NCBI GenBank assembly: GCA_948567375.1
Contig: OX419760.1
Coordinates: 17,422,001 to 17,486,000, forward strand
Direction of reading: 5' to 3'
Origin: Lunularia cruciata
Lineage: Eukaryota > Streptophyta > Marchantiopsida > Lunulariales > Lunulariaceae
Length of the DNA stretch: 64,000 bases
Positions 1 to 11,000 of this stretch are shown in pieces. A program made the position numbers and the translations under genes. The notes under the pieces are model-generated. The model did not search any database, was not told the DNA's origin, and was given only the letters and a program-made list of their open reading frames with translations. Every line of letters starts with the position of its first letter. Within the stretch, counting starts at the first letter, position 1.

Positions 1-560
1 CTCTCTGCAAACCATACTTTTGCAATCCTCTCTTCACCGTCTGAGCCACTCTCTCTGCTAAGCCATCTGCCTCAAGGTGATCTCGGGATGTAGTATGATG
101 ATCAATCAAAGCCTTGTCACACAAGACCTGAAACTCTCCCAAGAACTTTGTACCCTGATCAGTCAAAACCTCAGTTGGTGCACCAAAATGACTAAGAACT
201 CGATCCAGGAACGAGTAAGTTGTCCCTTCACTAGACTTGTCAGGAAGTACCACCAACTCAATCCACTTGAAGAAGTGCTCCACCATCACCAAAACATACC
301 GTTGATGTCTCATAGTCAATGGTAAAGGTCCAACAAAGTCCAAACTCCAACAGTAACCCAATCCCATGATAGGTAATTGGGTGTAACTGTGGCATAAGAG
401 CATTGAATAATGCTCTAACTCGGTCACAAACCACACATCTGGCAACAAATTGCTATAGCTTGGTCTGCATATTGCGCCACCAATATTGACTCTAGAGTAA
501 GCTATATGTACGCTTTACTTCAAAATGTCCTAGCTCCTCATGAGCATGACGGACCAACTA
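1..560 (-). pseudogene. integrase of the Ty3/gypsy element (truncated by window edge)
   Basis: The N-terminal HHCC zinc finger is recognisable: His residues in HAHEELGH (about 548-525) and the cysteine pair in CVVC (about 435-422). The catalytic core follows in one frame: Asp in WSLDFVGPLP (codon 340-338), Asp in TDQGTKF (codon 160-158) and Glu in ADGLAERV (codon 55-53). The last two are 34 residues apart, matching the DDE integrase pattern. The C-terminal part, including any chromodomain that would assign the clade, lies off the window. It inserts element cDNA into the genome in active relatives. Stops lie in the zinc-finger region. Confidence 0.92.
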
Positions 561-929
561 TGGTCTCTATGTTAGAAGTGGTAGTACTTGCACTCTACTA
601 TCCTCCCATACATGCAAAAGGTGTCTGCCCTCCAATCTAAACCATCTGGCTTGTTGAAGAATAAGGTCTCTCTCCTTGGGCCCAATTGTGCCACCCACAA
701 CACCAGTGCAAAGATAGTCCATCATTAAGACATCATCATGAATGTCTCGCTGAACCGTACCAATATCTTCACTCTATGGATCTGTGACCTCAATAACTCC
801 TCTTGTATGCGTTGAGAGAGATACCACCAAAGCCTCTAAAAATATACACAGAATGGCCGATGCAAGCCAACATGGCACCATCTCCTCATCTGTCTCACCA
901 TGCCAATTGCTCCGGTCTGATCCTGTAGG

Positions 930-2403
930 CTGGGACATGGGTTTCTACTCAACCCATCTGCATCACGGTTCACCACTCCAAGTCTGTGAACAACCATGAA
1001 ATCATACTCCTATAAAATTAGAGCCCATCGTGCAAGCTTCCCTGAAAGCTTGTCGGACTTCATCAACCACTTCAGTGGCTGATGATTAGTGATGAGAGTG
1101 AAGGGTTACCAAATAAGTAACATCAGAAATGTGCTACTGCCCAAACTGCTGCCAAGCACTCTCTCTCATTTGAACTATACTTTGCCTCCGCTGAATTATT
1201 GGAGCGACTAGCATAGGCCACCACAAACTCCTTCCTCTCATCATCATGTTGGGTGAGCACCGCTCCAAGCCCCAACATACTCCAATCAATATGAACCTAA
1301 AATGGTCGTCCTCTGATTGGTCTCCTCAAAATAGGAGCACATGTCAACATCTCCTTGAGCTCTACAAAAGCTCTCTCCTGCTCATCTCCCCAACACCACT
1401 CTTGTGTAAGCTTGGTTAGCTTCATCAAGGCCTTGGCAATGGCACTAAATCCTCTAACATAGCGGTGATAGAAGTTTGCCAACCCAAGGAATGCTCACAC
1501 TCTGCTCACATCCGTAGGCCAAGGAATACATGCAATAGCCTCCACCTTGGTCTGTTGAACACCAAGTCCTCTAGGGTAGATAGTGTGACCCAAATACTCA
1601 ACCTACTCATGGAAGAACCTACACTTCCCATGATGTAATTTGAGTCCATGAGATCTCAACCTCTCAAACACCTCCAACAACTGTCTCTCATGCTCCTCCA
1701 TAGTAGCACTATAGACCAAAATGTCATCAATATAACACTGAGCAAAATCTACTCTAGCTAGGATCCTATCCATGACCCTCTAGAACTCAGCAAGCAAGTT
1801 CTTTAACCCAAATAGTAAGAACCTCCACTGATATAACACATCCTTACCGTGAGGATCAATAGCCCAGAATGTTGTCTTGGACTTATCCTCCTCCCTGATT
1901 GGCAATTGATGATATCCTACTCGAAGATCCAAAGTATTGAAGACCTTTGCATGCCCAATCGCATCAAAAATCACCTCTGCTATAGGCATGGCATACCAAT
2001 CAGCCATGCTCTGTTGGTTGATAGGACAGTAATCTCCACACATCCGCCTATCTGTGTAGTTGCCATGCATATCCTTCTTGGCTGGCATCACTATCGTTGA
2101 TGCATACTCTCCACGTGAAATCTCCACCAAACCAACCTCAAAAAGGTCACTACTCCGGCTTTGAATCAATGTCCTCTCCATCTCACTATATCAATAAGGA
2201 CGTCGGAAAACTGGTGTATTGCTAGTCAGCTCAATCTGTATACCAAGTCCCTTCAAAGCACCCAAATCCTTCATATTGAAGACAAAACAACTCGTGTGCC
2301 TCCTCAAGAACCTCCAAACCCTTTGTCTTTCCTCTCTAGTAAGCTTGGGTCCAAGATCTGGCTCCCAAGTATCCTTTGTAATTGTAGCAGGAGTGGAAGA
2401 CAT
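930..2403 (-). pseudogene. reverse transcriptase and RNase H of the Ty3/gypsy element
   Basis: The RT begins near 2,403 with the usual gypsy pre-RT region and continues through MCGDYCPINQQ, FNTLDLRVGYHQ (first catalytic Asp near 1,929) and QCYIDDILVYS, where the catalytic YIDD box is at 1,734-1,723. AFLGLANFYHRYVRGFS marks the connection, then RNase H starts at VHIDWS (Asp near 1,287) with [13 protein letters not shown] following and DADGLSRNP near its end (about 968-935). One frame runs from 2,403 to about 1,142, interrupted by exactly five stops (2,193-2,191, 1,782-1,780, 1,605-1,603, 1,497-1,495, 1,299-1,297). Beyond that there are frameshifts. It copies element RNA into DNA in intact relatives and is inactive here. 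Confidence 0.93.
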
Positions 2404-2609
2404 ATTGACTGGCTGCTACACTGGGCCCTTAGGAGCAATAGTGTCATGCTCCCGACCACTAGAGGTCCCAACCTCTGTGTGAAAAAATCCCTCCACTCTA
2501 GCTATAAGCTCCACACGTCCTCTAGCTACATCCCATGTGGACCAAGGGTGTAATCCAAGTAGCACACACTCACCTGGATGGACTCCAAGTAGACCACTCT
2601 CCTTAGTAG

Positions 2610-4123
2610 CTATTGGATGTGTCCCAAGAATACCATGTCCACTCGGTCCATCACCCCAACATGTGCCTGAATCATCTCGATAGGCACAAGGCTCACAAGT
2701 GTCCGAGTGGTGATGCCTATCAAGTGCATGCTACGCTGCTCTGCTAGGCCAATGCTCACAATCCAGGTCAAACAATTTAGGTCCATAGCCTGACCTAACA
2801 CTTGACGCTTGGATGCCTCTGACACTGCTGGAACAGCGGTAATACCGGTGCAAAAACCCATCGCTTGCTCTCTCTCATCAACGTTGGGCTCCACTAACTG
2901 CTGTAACTGTGAGTCCTAAACAAGTCTAGGTCCTCCCTCTTGAAAAGCATGAGAGCTTGGGAAACTCATGAGTGTGGGAAATGCGGCTCTAGGCTGTCCA
3001 ACTAGGTTCACCACTGCCATAGGTGACCTATCAACCACTACCACTATCTGAGACTGACATCCAACATCCAAGATGTCATCCACAAGGATATGGTCAACTC
3101 GCTGAATCCAATCATAAGCGTGTTATAGAACCTCTCTGGGTAAGAGGTTTGTCCGCCAAAGACAAAGATGATGAGCTTGTGATCCCACTTTGGCTGCATC
3201 TAACAATACATCAGGTCCTATCCAAGAATGGACCTGATGTGTACTTGCCACCACTTTGGTGCAAGAATTACCCATCAAAGGCACGTTCTCCAAAAGGTAA
3301 GCTAGAGAAACATATTGATGAACCTGGAGATGTCGTAGTATCCGTAGCGTCTCCCAAAACACACCAGAACAAGGATCCTAAAGACCCAAACCATGGCTTG
3401 CAAGTGTATGTCCTTGACATGGCCATCTAGAAATCACCAAGTGAATAGGCCCATGTCTCTCTAGGTCATGCGCCCCCAATAAGGAAGTAGGACCTTTTGG
3501 TAACCTTTGACTGTTGATATTGGTAACAACTCTGGATACCGATAGGCCAAGTGTGCCACATGATGTAGAGAGACTCGCCTAGTAGTCTCATCTCTCTCTA
3601 CATACAAGTACCTCTGTACTCGGATACCCGCCTGTAACACCGCAGCTAGTCCGGTGTTGATCCCACCAAACAACTCCAATAGGTAGATCCCCTCTACTGG
3701 ATACCACCAAGTAATGAGTGTGGTATCCAAAGGTGTCAAATCAATTGCATCTAGAGGCTCATCCTCACACTCATCTCTTGATGGTACAAAGGTTCCACTC
3801 CAAGCCTGCTGCACCAACTGATCTGCATGCTGCTGCAATGCCTCCTCTGAACTCCACAATGGAACATCCAAGGTGGATGGAACAATCCTACTCGTACTCC
3901 AAAGCCGAGTGATCTCCTCTGGTACTGGAGTATCCTCTGCATGGGCGTTCCTCTCCAACAAGTCACTAGGCCAAGTAATTGCACCACTAAAAGCTAAAAT
4001 TGATGTTGCCCTGGTCCCTGACTGTAGTGAGCCAAGACTGCCACTACTGAAGCATACTGGTAGGTGACATACCCGTCCCTCACCAAACTGCCAATGAGGT
4101 CTATAAGAGGTTGTCTCTCCCAA
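2610..4123 (-). pseudogene. C5-cytosine DNA methyltransferase-like domain embedded in the retrotransposon polyprotein
   Basis: C5 methyltransferases move a methyl group from S-adenosylmethionine to cytosine C5 in DNA. Motifs appear in canonical order on the minus strand. Motif I (SAM-binding) is LLELFGGINTGLAAVLQAG, with FGG at 3,670-3,662. It is followed by YLYVERDE (motif II-like). Motif IV is WPCQGHT at 3,425-3,408, with the catalytic Cys codon at 3,419-3,417. Motif VI is ENVP with ENV at 3,290-3,282. A motif VIII-like VGSQAHHLCLW lies near 3,190-3,150. Motif IX-like EQAMGF lies near 2,868-2,853 and motif X-like LGQAMDLN near 2,798-2,775. Motif I to X spans about 300 codons, a normal length for a minimal catalytic domain. 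One frameshift falls near a G5 run (3,477-3,473). From there to 2,610 a single frame holds all later motifs, with stops at 3,380-3,378, 3,125-3,123 and about 2,917. The domain lies between protease and RT, so it belonged to the element and is not a host gene. The QXRXR residues of motif VIII look degraded. Confidence 0.82.
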
Positions 4124-4189
4124 TAGTCAATGCTAAAACCCATGGGGTATAACATTGCTCCCCAACTAGCACATCATATGACTCAGCTA

Positions 4190-4775
4190 TCGTCGTAATA
4201 GCTTGAGCTCTCACCACCGAGCTATCAGTCGGATGACCAGGCTGAACTTGGACAAGAAGCTCCCCACGTGTGATGTACTATGTCAAACCACCACCTAGAG
4301 ATTTTTGGATTTGAAATTGACACCTCTCTACATTGGTCTTCCGTAACTCCAGACCAACAACTACAGCCTTCCCTAACATAAGGGGTTACGCACCAGAGTC
4401 TAACAAGACTCTCTGTGATGTATAGACCTTCCTTGAAGGTCGCACCAAATGAAAAATCCCCCTCTGGATATCCAATAAGATAACACCAGGTGTGAACCGT
4501 GCTCTCTCAAAGGCCGGTCTAGCTGGCAACTCCTCCATTCTAGCCGCTGCTGCCTGCCATAAACCACTGGTCGTTGAACAAATCCCATGCTCCTCAACCA
4601 AGTCAGCTCTACTATCAACCACCTCTGCCCTAGTAGTAGGAACCGCATCATCCCTACTCTCACAAAGTGTGGCAGCCAACCGGAACATTGGGGTTGGGTC
4701 AACTCCCAATGTAAACATGTCACTGGCCAAAAACAAAGGACGCTGCATATTCAGTTGAGCCGCCCCCAACATCAT
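4190..4775 (-). pseudogene. retropepsin-like aspartic protease region
   Basis: An open stretch from 4,775 to 4,386 ends in LLDSGA, the retropepsin active-site motif; the catalytic Asp codon is at 4,400-4,398. After one stop, reading continues in frame as PLMLGKAVVVGLELRKTN and on to a conserved SYDVLVGEQ segment near 4,170. In Ty3/gypsy elements this protease cuts the polyprotein. Its position between the gag knuckles and the methyltransferase/RT blocks is as expected. It is broken by stops directly after the active site. Confidence 0.8.
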
Positions 4776-5023
4776 GCTAGACTTAGTTTGTGTAGTAGTA
4801 GGTGACTAACTAGCATGTACTCCATCACCACCTACCACACCTGCACTTGGACGTCTAGGAACCATGGATGTTGTCTGTAATGCCTCAGATAGCATGAAAG
4901 ATTGGGGAAGTCTGACCTGTCTCTCAACCTCTCCTCTTTGTGGGTCCAACTCCACTGATGGTCCTCTAGGCTTTGGAGCACATACTGCACTCCTAGTCAC
5001 TGCTACATATGCATCCACCTGTG

Positions 5024-6475
5024 CTACTCTGCACATGAAGTCCAAATCATCTCTATCACCAGCATATGAGGTGGAAGCCTCAGCACCCTAATCTGATCTC
5101 CTCTAAGCAATAGCCATACTAGCCAATCTCTGCTCCAACTGCTCAATCCGTGTAGCCATAGTTGTGTTAGAAGTAAGGGCAGGTACTGCACTCCTACTAG
5201 GTGTAGATCCTCTACCACCACTTCTACCACCTCATCCTCCATGAATTGGATCACCTCTACTACCTGCCATAGGAGCCCTACCACTACGTAACTCCGGGTG
5301 TAGGTCAAAACACCGGTCACTAGTGTGACCAAATCTGTGGCAATGCTCACACTGCCTCTGTGTTGGCTATGATGCACCAGAGGTATCAGGTCCGCTGCCC
5401 TGAGTACACTCTCTCCTATGGTGAGGTCCACCACAAGTCCAACAAGCAACACTACCACTCATTGGCTGTTGCTGACCTGCAAATGAAGGTAAGGGTCTAA
5501 CTCCACTAGGCCCTCCACTCGCTTCATAGGATCTGGGCTGTCCACCTTGTCCTCAAAAACCAACTGGGCATGGTGCACTCTACTGCACTCTAGAAGAAGT
5601 CACAGCTGTGGATGAGGTCTCCCTACCAAATCCAGATGTCACCACTCTCTCCTCCACCATGTTAAGCTCAATACGCTCAGCCAAACCAAAGACCACTGCC
5701 AAAGTAGGTGAAGTAGCCTGTAACAACGTAGCATCATGAACTCTATGTTGCAACTCCCTGTCCAGTATCCCATACCAAAAGTGGACTGCTTGGGCCTCAA
5801 TAACTCCTTGAGTGAAACTGATCAGCCGCCTCATGCGAGTATGCCTCACGTAGGCTCTCTCCATCCTTCCGCTGGAACTCCTGCAAGCTCCTTAGCTTGC
5901 CAGTCCATACTCCTTGGTAGTTTTGCCTCAAACACAAGAAGAACTCCACCATGGGGTTAAACCCCGGTACCACACCACCTCCTGCAGCGGTACCTCCACT
6001 CGTGGTAACACTATCTCCAACTAGTGCACCTCCACTAGCTCCACCAACACTACTCAAGCTAGAACTCGTAGGTACAACCGATCTACTCTTGGCCACCAAG
6101 CCTGAAGTGATAGAGACATAGTTTGGAGACCAATATTGTCTCCATAACTCAATCTCTTCCAAATGGGCTCTCTTGAACTCATGGTAGTCGTCCATTGGCG
6201 GACCCTCCAAGTGCTGAAATAACCCCTTCCATGCCATGAAAGGTGTGAACAAAGTCGGGTTCCGCATCTACTGCAGATTACACCAACTATCAAACTCTTG
6301 GATGAAGTCATCCAACTCAATGGTACCCACTGTACCAGAGTAACGTCTAGGGCCTTTGGAGGCCCCATAAATCTCATCCATGTCCCACAACAACGGGTGC
6401 GGACACAACAAGTGCACTCTCAACTAGATCAGCTCTTGTGTCAAACTTCAACTCAAAGTCAATCTCCTTCCTCAT
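5024..6475 (-). pseudogene. gag-like region with two CCHC zinc knuckles
   Basis: The likely start is the ATG at 6,475, about 20 nt after the primer-binding site. The first open stretch breaks after about 30 codons, and the capsid-like part continues in other frames to about 5,580, including a Trp-rich segment resembling Retrotrans_gag (FMAWKGLFQHLEG, about 6,250-6,190). Near the end, two nucleocapsid zinc knuckles are visible in one frame: CWTCGGPHHRREC (about 5,447-5,405) and CEHCHRFGHTSDRC (about 5,352-5,309). The second is a perfect CX2CX4HX4C. Gag normally packages the element RNA. Here stops and frameshifts separate the pieces, so it is a relic. Confidence 0.85.
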
Positions 6476-6493
6476 TGGGACCTAAGATACATG

Positions 6494-6502
6494 CTGATAC
6501 CA
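6494..6502 (-). promoter_or_regulatory. tRNA-iMet-type primer-binding site
   Basis: The minus strand reads TGGTATCAG followed by C, matching the complement of the initiator tRNA-Met 3' end used by many plant LTR elements (TGGTATCAGAGC) over the first nine bases. It sits just downstream of the putative 5' LTR and about 20 nt before the first gag ATG (6,475-6,473), so the 5' leader is very short. Confidence 0.6.
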
Positions 6503-8034
6503 AGCGCAACTCCAAGTAAACCCACTGTGTACTGCATGGCTAACTCCTCTGGAATCCCCAAAGAACTCTGTCGTGACTAAGTAACCGCAACAGCAAACCA
6601 GAACCACCAATTGCAACCACAAGTCGCAATTGCAAGTACCCCACCAAGTGCCAACACCACCAAGTGCCAACACTAACCAAGCACCACCAAGTGCCAACAC
6701 CAACCGAGCACCACCAAGTGCCAACACCAATCGAGCACCACCAAGTGCCAATACCAATTGAGCACCACCAAGTGCCAAAACTAGCATAACATTATCCACC
6801 AATATAACTGTAACTAAGACAACTATACTAGGGGCAAGGGCAACCTATAACCTACCATCACAACACGCATTCTCACGGTTTGTAGATCATCGCTTCCTAC
6901 CTCACCGGAGAGAAACAAAGATAGTTTGACTGGTCATCACTCCAGCCTCACTATCGAGAGCACACCAGAGCACCAACACTCAAAATTCAGGGCACCTCAC
7001 ACAAACACAGTGCACAAACAGGAAGCAAAGAATGGAGGGGGTCCAATCACACAAATGCTAAACAACAACCTTCTATCTTATAAATCAACACAAGACCGAC
7101 TCTGCCACCATTTGGCATTTGACCAAATTGGAGTACATATCTATTTCCTGAGCTGCAAGGATCACCGAGGATCAGTTTCAAGTTCTTTCCGCCAAAATCT
7201 GACGTAACTCCTTCACAAAATCTGATGTAAAATCTGACGTAAATCCCTAAAAATGGTTGACCACTAAATCTTTAGTTAACTCTTCACTCGAGCCAAATTG
7301 GAAAATTTGGTTTCGTACAATCTTCAATTCGTGAGAATCTCTCCCAACTCCACCTTCAATTTCAGTTTCTCAGCTCAACTCATAACAAATTGGTCCTAAG
7401 CTCAAAATCACAACTACCGCTTGAAAATTGCTTCTCCTCTGGCTCCAAATTTTGCCAGCGATTCTGCACACACACTCTCTTAGGGAAATCTGAACTACTC
7501 GATCGAGACACCACGATCCATTGAGCTTGGAGATACCACCAACACTCGTAGTTCTTGCATCCAATTTCCCCCTGACTCACTTCTCTGATGTAATCAGATT
7601 GTTTACCACTCGAATCAATCAAACTCAATCAATACTTGATGTGATCCTCAACAACTTGCAAACAATAGGGCACTGATTACAGTCAAGCCACACCCACTCT
7701 AGCATAGAGACTCCAAGTGATGCTCGCCGGCTTTCTGTCCACTCTAGCCAAGAACTCGAAGGCTCAACATCGGAGAAGTGAGCTCTATGGAGCTACACTC
7801 CCAGGGTATACCCTTGATTTTGACCTAGGTCTCCTCCCAACAGTCCCGCTGACGGCGGTGTGGATGGTGCGGACGGTGCAAGTGACGGTGGGTCCCACCA
7901 TGAAGTCAGTACCCTAAACCTGAAATCTGACTGTTGGAAAGTAGTCTATGAGTAATGGCCAAAATGCCTCTAACTACTATCACTAGAACTCCAGTGTCCG
8001 AGCATCTAGATGTGAAACTACAAATGGCGTGACA
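6503..8034 (-). repeat. putative 5' LTR of the Ty3/gypsy element
   Basis: On the minus strand a typical gypsy LTR start, TGTCACGCC, lies at 8,034-8,026, right where AT-rich flanking DNA begins. The other end is set by the primer-binding site at 6,494-6,502. This gives an LTR of about 1.53 kb. The 3' terminal CA expected next to the primer-binding site is not visible (the bases are GCGCT), so that end is uncertain by a few bases or has mutated. The partner LTR is outside the window, so identity between the two LTRs cannot be checked here. Confidence 0.5.
6641..6780. repeat. 27-bp tandem repeat inside the putative LTR
   Basis: The motif GCACCACCAAGTGCC recurs at 6,681, 6,708, 6,735 and 6,762, an exact 27-bp period. 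Two more degenerate half-units (CCACCAAGTGCC) lie at 6,641 and 6,657. The array is near the downstream end of the LTR, close to the primer-binding site. It encodes only a low-complexity Leu/Ala/Gly repeat, which I take as non-genic. Confidence 0.85.
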
Positions 8035-11000
8035 CCCGTGAGTAGAACATGTAAGCACAATTCACAAGCTTGCCTTCATACATCTTGTGAAAGAAGATGG
8101 CTTGGGTACTCATTAAGTAAGTTTTCTATTTGTGATGGAATAATTTCATAACCACTTCTACAATTGCTCATTGAGTTAGATCCTTATAGTTGAGAACTTG
8201 CCAACCATTGTTGCAATTATAAGGTTCACTAAAGGTGTCCTTGATCTTTTTGATCAACTCCCAATCATAGAACTTAGTATCAATTATTATTGCTCCTATG
8301 CATTTGGATCAAGGACATTCCTCCTATTCTCCTTTGTTGAGCCCATGGGGTTCCCTCTCATGTCCTCACTACTCTTCTCCATTTGGCTCATTGTCTCATG
8401 GATGATCTCAAAATTGGTTGCATCCCAATCCTAGTAAGAATCCCATATGCTTGCTTTGAATTAAATATCTCCTATAATACACTACCCAAGTATTTGTTGT
8501 TGGGAATCAAAGGATGGCTTTGGTGGCCTTCTTCATGGGTTAATAAATAAACACCATTCTCTAAAACGACTAAGAAACAAAAAGCAAAGGTTGGGCTTTG
8601 AAGATTAGAAAACTATAACAATAAAGGATCAAATTCAAGATTGACTATACTTAATTGATCACTTGCAATGCAAAAAGTGGAAATGGTCATTCCATACTTT
8701 GTTTTATAGGCAAAGTCTTTTGTCACTCATATATAAAGTTGTTGAAGTCATTTTATAGAAATTTGTTGGGTCATCCTTCTTCCTTGTCACATTCAATGCC
8801 AAGTATTGCTCATATATGCAAACCATCACTCTCCTCCAATGGTCTTGGTTCAGATGCGGCCATTGGCTGAATGCCAATGAACCTCTTCAAAATGCAAATC
8901 ACCCTTTTTGATTTAGAATAATCATCCTTGATTTTTTGGTGGCACATTCAAATTGGTGCTTGCCATGAGTTGGGTCTAAAAAGAAGTACAAAGGGGCTAA
9001 CTCATTTGGCTGAGTTTCAGTTGTTGGGTGAAGTGCTACTAAGCTAAATGTCACCCTGTACAAAAACCTTTGGGCTAAAGTCCTTCTCCCACGAGCCATT
9101 CATCATTGAGCACCCTTTGGTCCCAAGTTTGTTTCCTATTCTTTTTCTTTTAGGTTTTTTGCCAACCTACACTCTATCATTCAGGTTGTTGGCTCAAGAA
9201 TCACAACTCTAAAGAATTCATTATTTACAATTTTCTAGCCAAAATGGTAGAATAGACTAGTCTTCCTCATAAACAAAATTGAAATTAATAGATAAATAAA
9301 GATTAACATAAAATGGCAAGCTTCATACTCTCATTACCCATTTACCTATACTTGGGGATCAAAGGATCACCTCAAGGATTTTCCACATTTCCTTTTTTGC
9401 TCAATCTATCTTTCTACCAAGGGTGCTACAAATACAAAGAACTATTGACAACAAGGGGTTAAAAGTGCTTGAATGTTCTTTAGAATGGTATTGGAAAAAA
9501 TTTCAAATGTGAAATTGATTGGATTGCACTTATTTTTATAGTCAGGGTTCTTTGAAAATTGTACTCAATGGATAAGCAATCATTGTCTTAATCTAAGAAC
9601 TCTATGATGTTCACCAACCATCCTTGGCATTGGTTCTTTATCTGGTGGCAATGACATTCAAATTGATATACATACTTTGGTTCCAAGGCCCCATGACTAT
9701 ATGATAGGGTTAGACATTTTGACATAATAAGCCTCATTTGAAGCTCCAAAATTTACGTCTAGTGTGGACTGATTGGAGTTTTAGGAGACCGGTTGTAAGC
9801 CTCTAGGCTAGAGCAAAGATTGTTCATACTAGTATTCTTTGTACTTGACTCATCTTTGGACCTGACTTTCTTTGTTCCCATTTCTTTCAGCTGAATATTT
9901 TTTTGGTAATGTCTTCTTTGTATCCAAACAAGTGCATATATCATATCCTAGGAGTACCCATATAAGAGGTTTCTTCCCATGATAATGAAATAATTTGCTC
10001 TATCTTCATCAATCTATCAACATCAAACAAAACAAAATTGCAATAAAACAAGAAAAAATTGCAAATTTCACAAAACAGTGGGTACCACAGCTAAAAAAAT
10101 GCTTATAAACTCTATGAGTAAATCTATAAAATGCTTCATTTTGGTAGAAACACAATCTCAAGAAAGTGATTATTTTGAAGAGAACTGAAAATTGAAAATG
10201 GTGAAAATTGAAAATGGTTGAAATTTTGAAATTGAACTTAATTTATGCTTATTTGAGGAAGATGATGACCACTTTAAGAAAGACCATACAATTCTCAACA
10301 TTTTTCAATTCTCAAAATGGGAGATTTAAGGGTGCACTCAAGTTCAAAGGAGAATACTATTAAAAGAGATATTTTTACAATTGAAGAAATGCAAAGTATA
10401 GATAACAAGGAGCAACTAATAAACTTCTTTGGTCTAAAGGAGCCAAGCATAAGAAGAATAAATTAAATTTTTACTAAAGTACCAAACTATGCCAACTTTC
10501 TTAAATTGACAAGAGAGAAATCAAAGATATGGGATTATCTATTGTAGTTTTGATCAAAAGAATCATGGAGTCAATTGAATCTTGAGATTTAGACAAGGAA
10601 AAGGATTCAATGGTGTTTTTTGGGAATTGAGGATTGAGTATGTTATTCTCAAAAATCAAACCTGTGATTTAGTACAATTACCAAAATTAAAAAAGTCTTT
10701 TAGCTCCAACAAATCTATAAGCTAAAATTCAAATATGATTGAAGCTTAAACAAGCTAATGGTGCAAGGATATTCTCTAATAAAAGGTGAAGATTTGGTGA
10801 GATATTTAATCTTTACTTGTGTGGCTAAATTGAACGTAATACCTAGTAATATTTCTTTAGCTACACAAATTAGTTAGAAAATATATCAAATAGATGTAAA
10901 TATACTTTCTTAATGTGGTACTTAAGAGGAGATATATGTTTGAAAACCCTTAGATTTCATCCAACTACAAAATTAGGAGTAAGTGTGAAAATTGTAAATA

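Larger units (their letters stand above)
1..8034 (-). mobile_element. Ty3/gypsy LTR retrotransposon carrying a cytosine methyltransferase domain (5' part, decayed)
   Basis: Read on the minus strand, the order is putative 5' LTR, primer-binding site, gag with two zinc knuckles, retropepsin, a C5-cytosine methyltransferase-like domain, reverse transcriptase, RNase H and integrase. Protease-RT-RNase H-integrase order is diagnostic of Ty3/gypsy (Metaviridae-type) elements. The methyltransferase insertion between protease and RT is unusual. The integrase C-terminus and 3' LTR lie beyond the left edge. Every coding block carries stops or frameshifts, so this copy cannot make a full polyprotein. Sequence composition changes abruptly at about 8,035 from moderate GC to AT-rich DNA, which fits the element boundary. 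Family order and motifs are seen directly; the exact clade (a chromovirus or Tcn1-like lineage is possible) is not resolved. Confidence 0.93.

Noticed and set aside
3461-4123. A 220-codon minus-strand frame as a host DNA methyltransferase gene
   Set aside because: It is flanked on the same strand by retropepsin and RT of one Ty3/gypsy element in the normal order, so the domain is part of the element.
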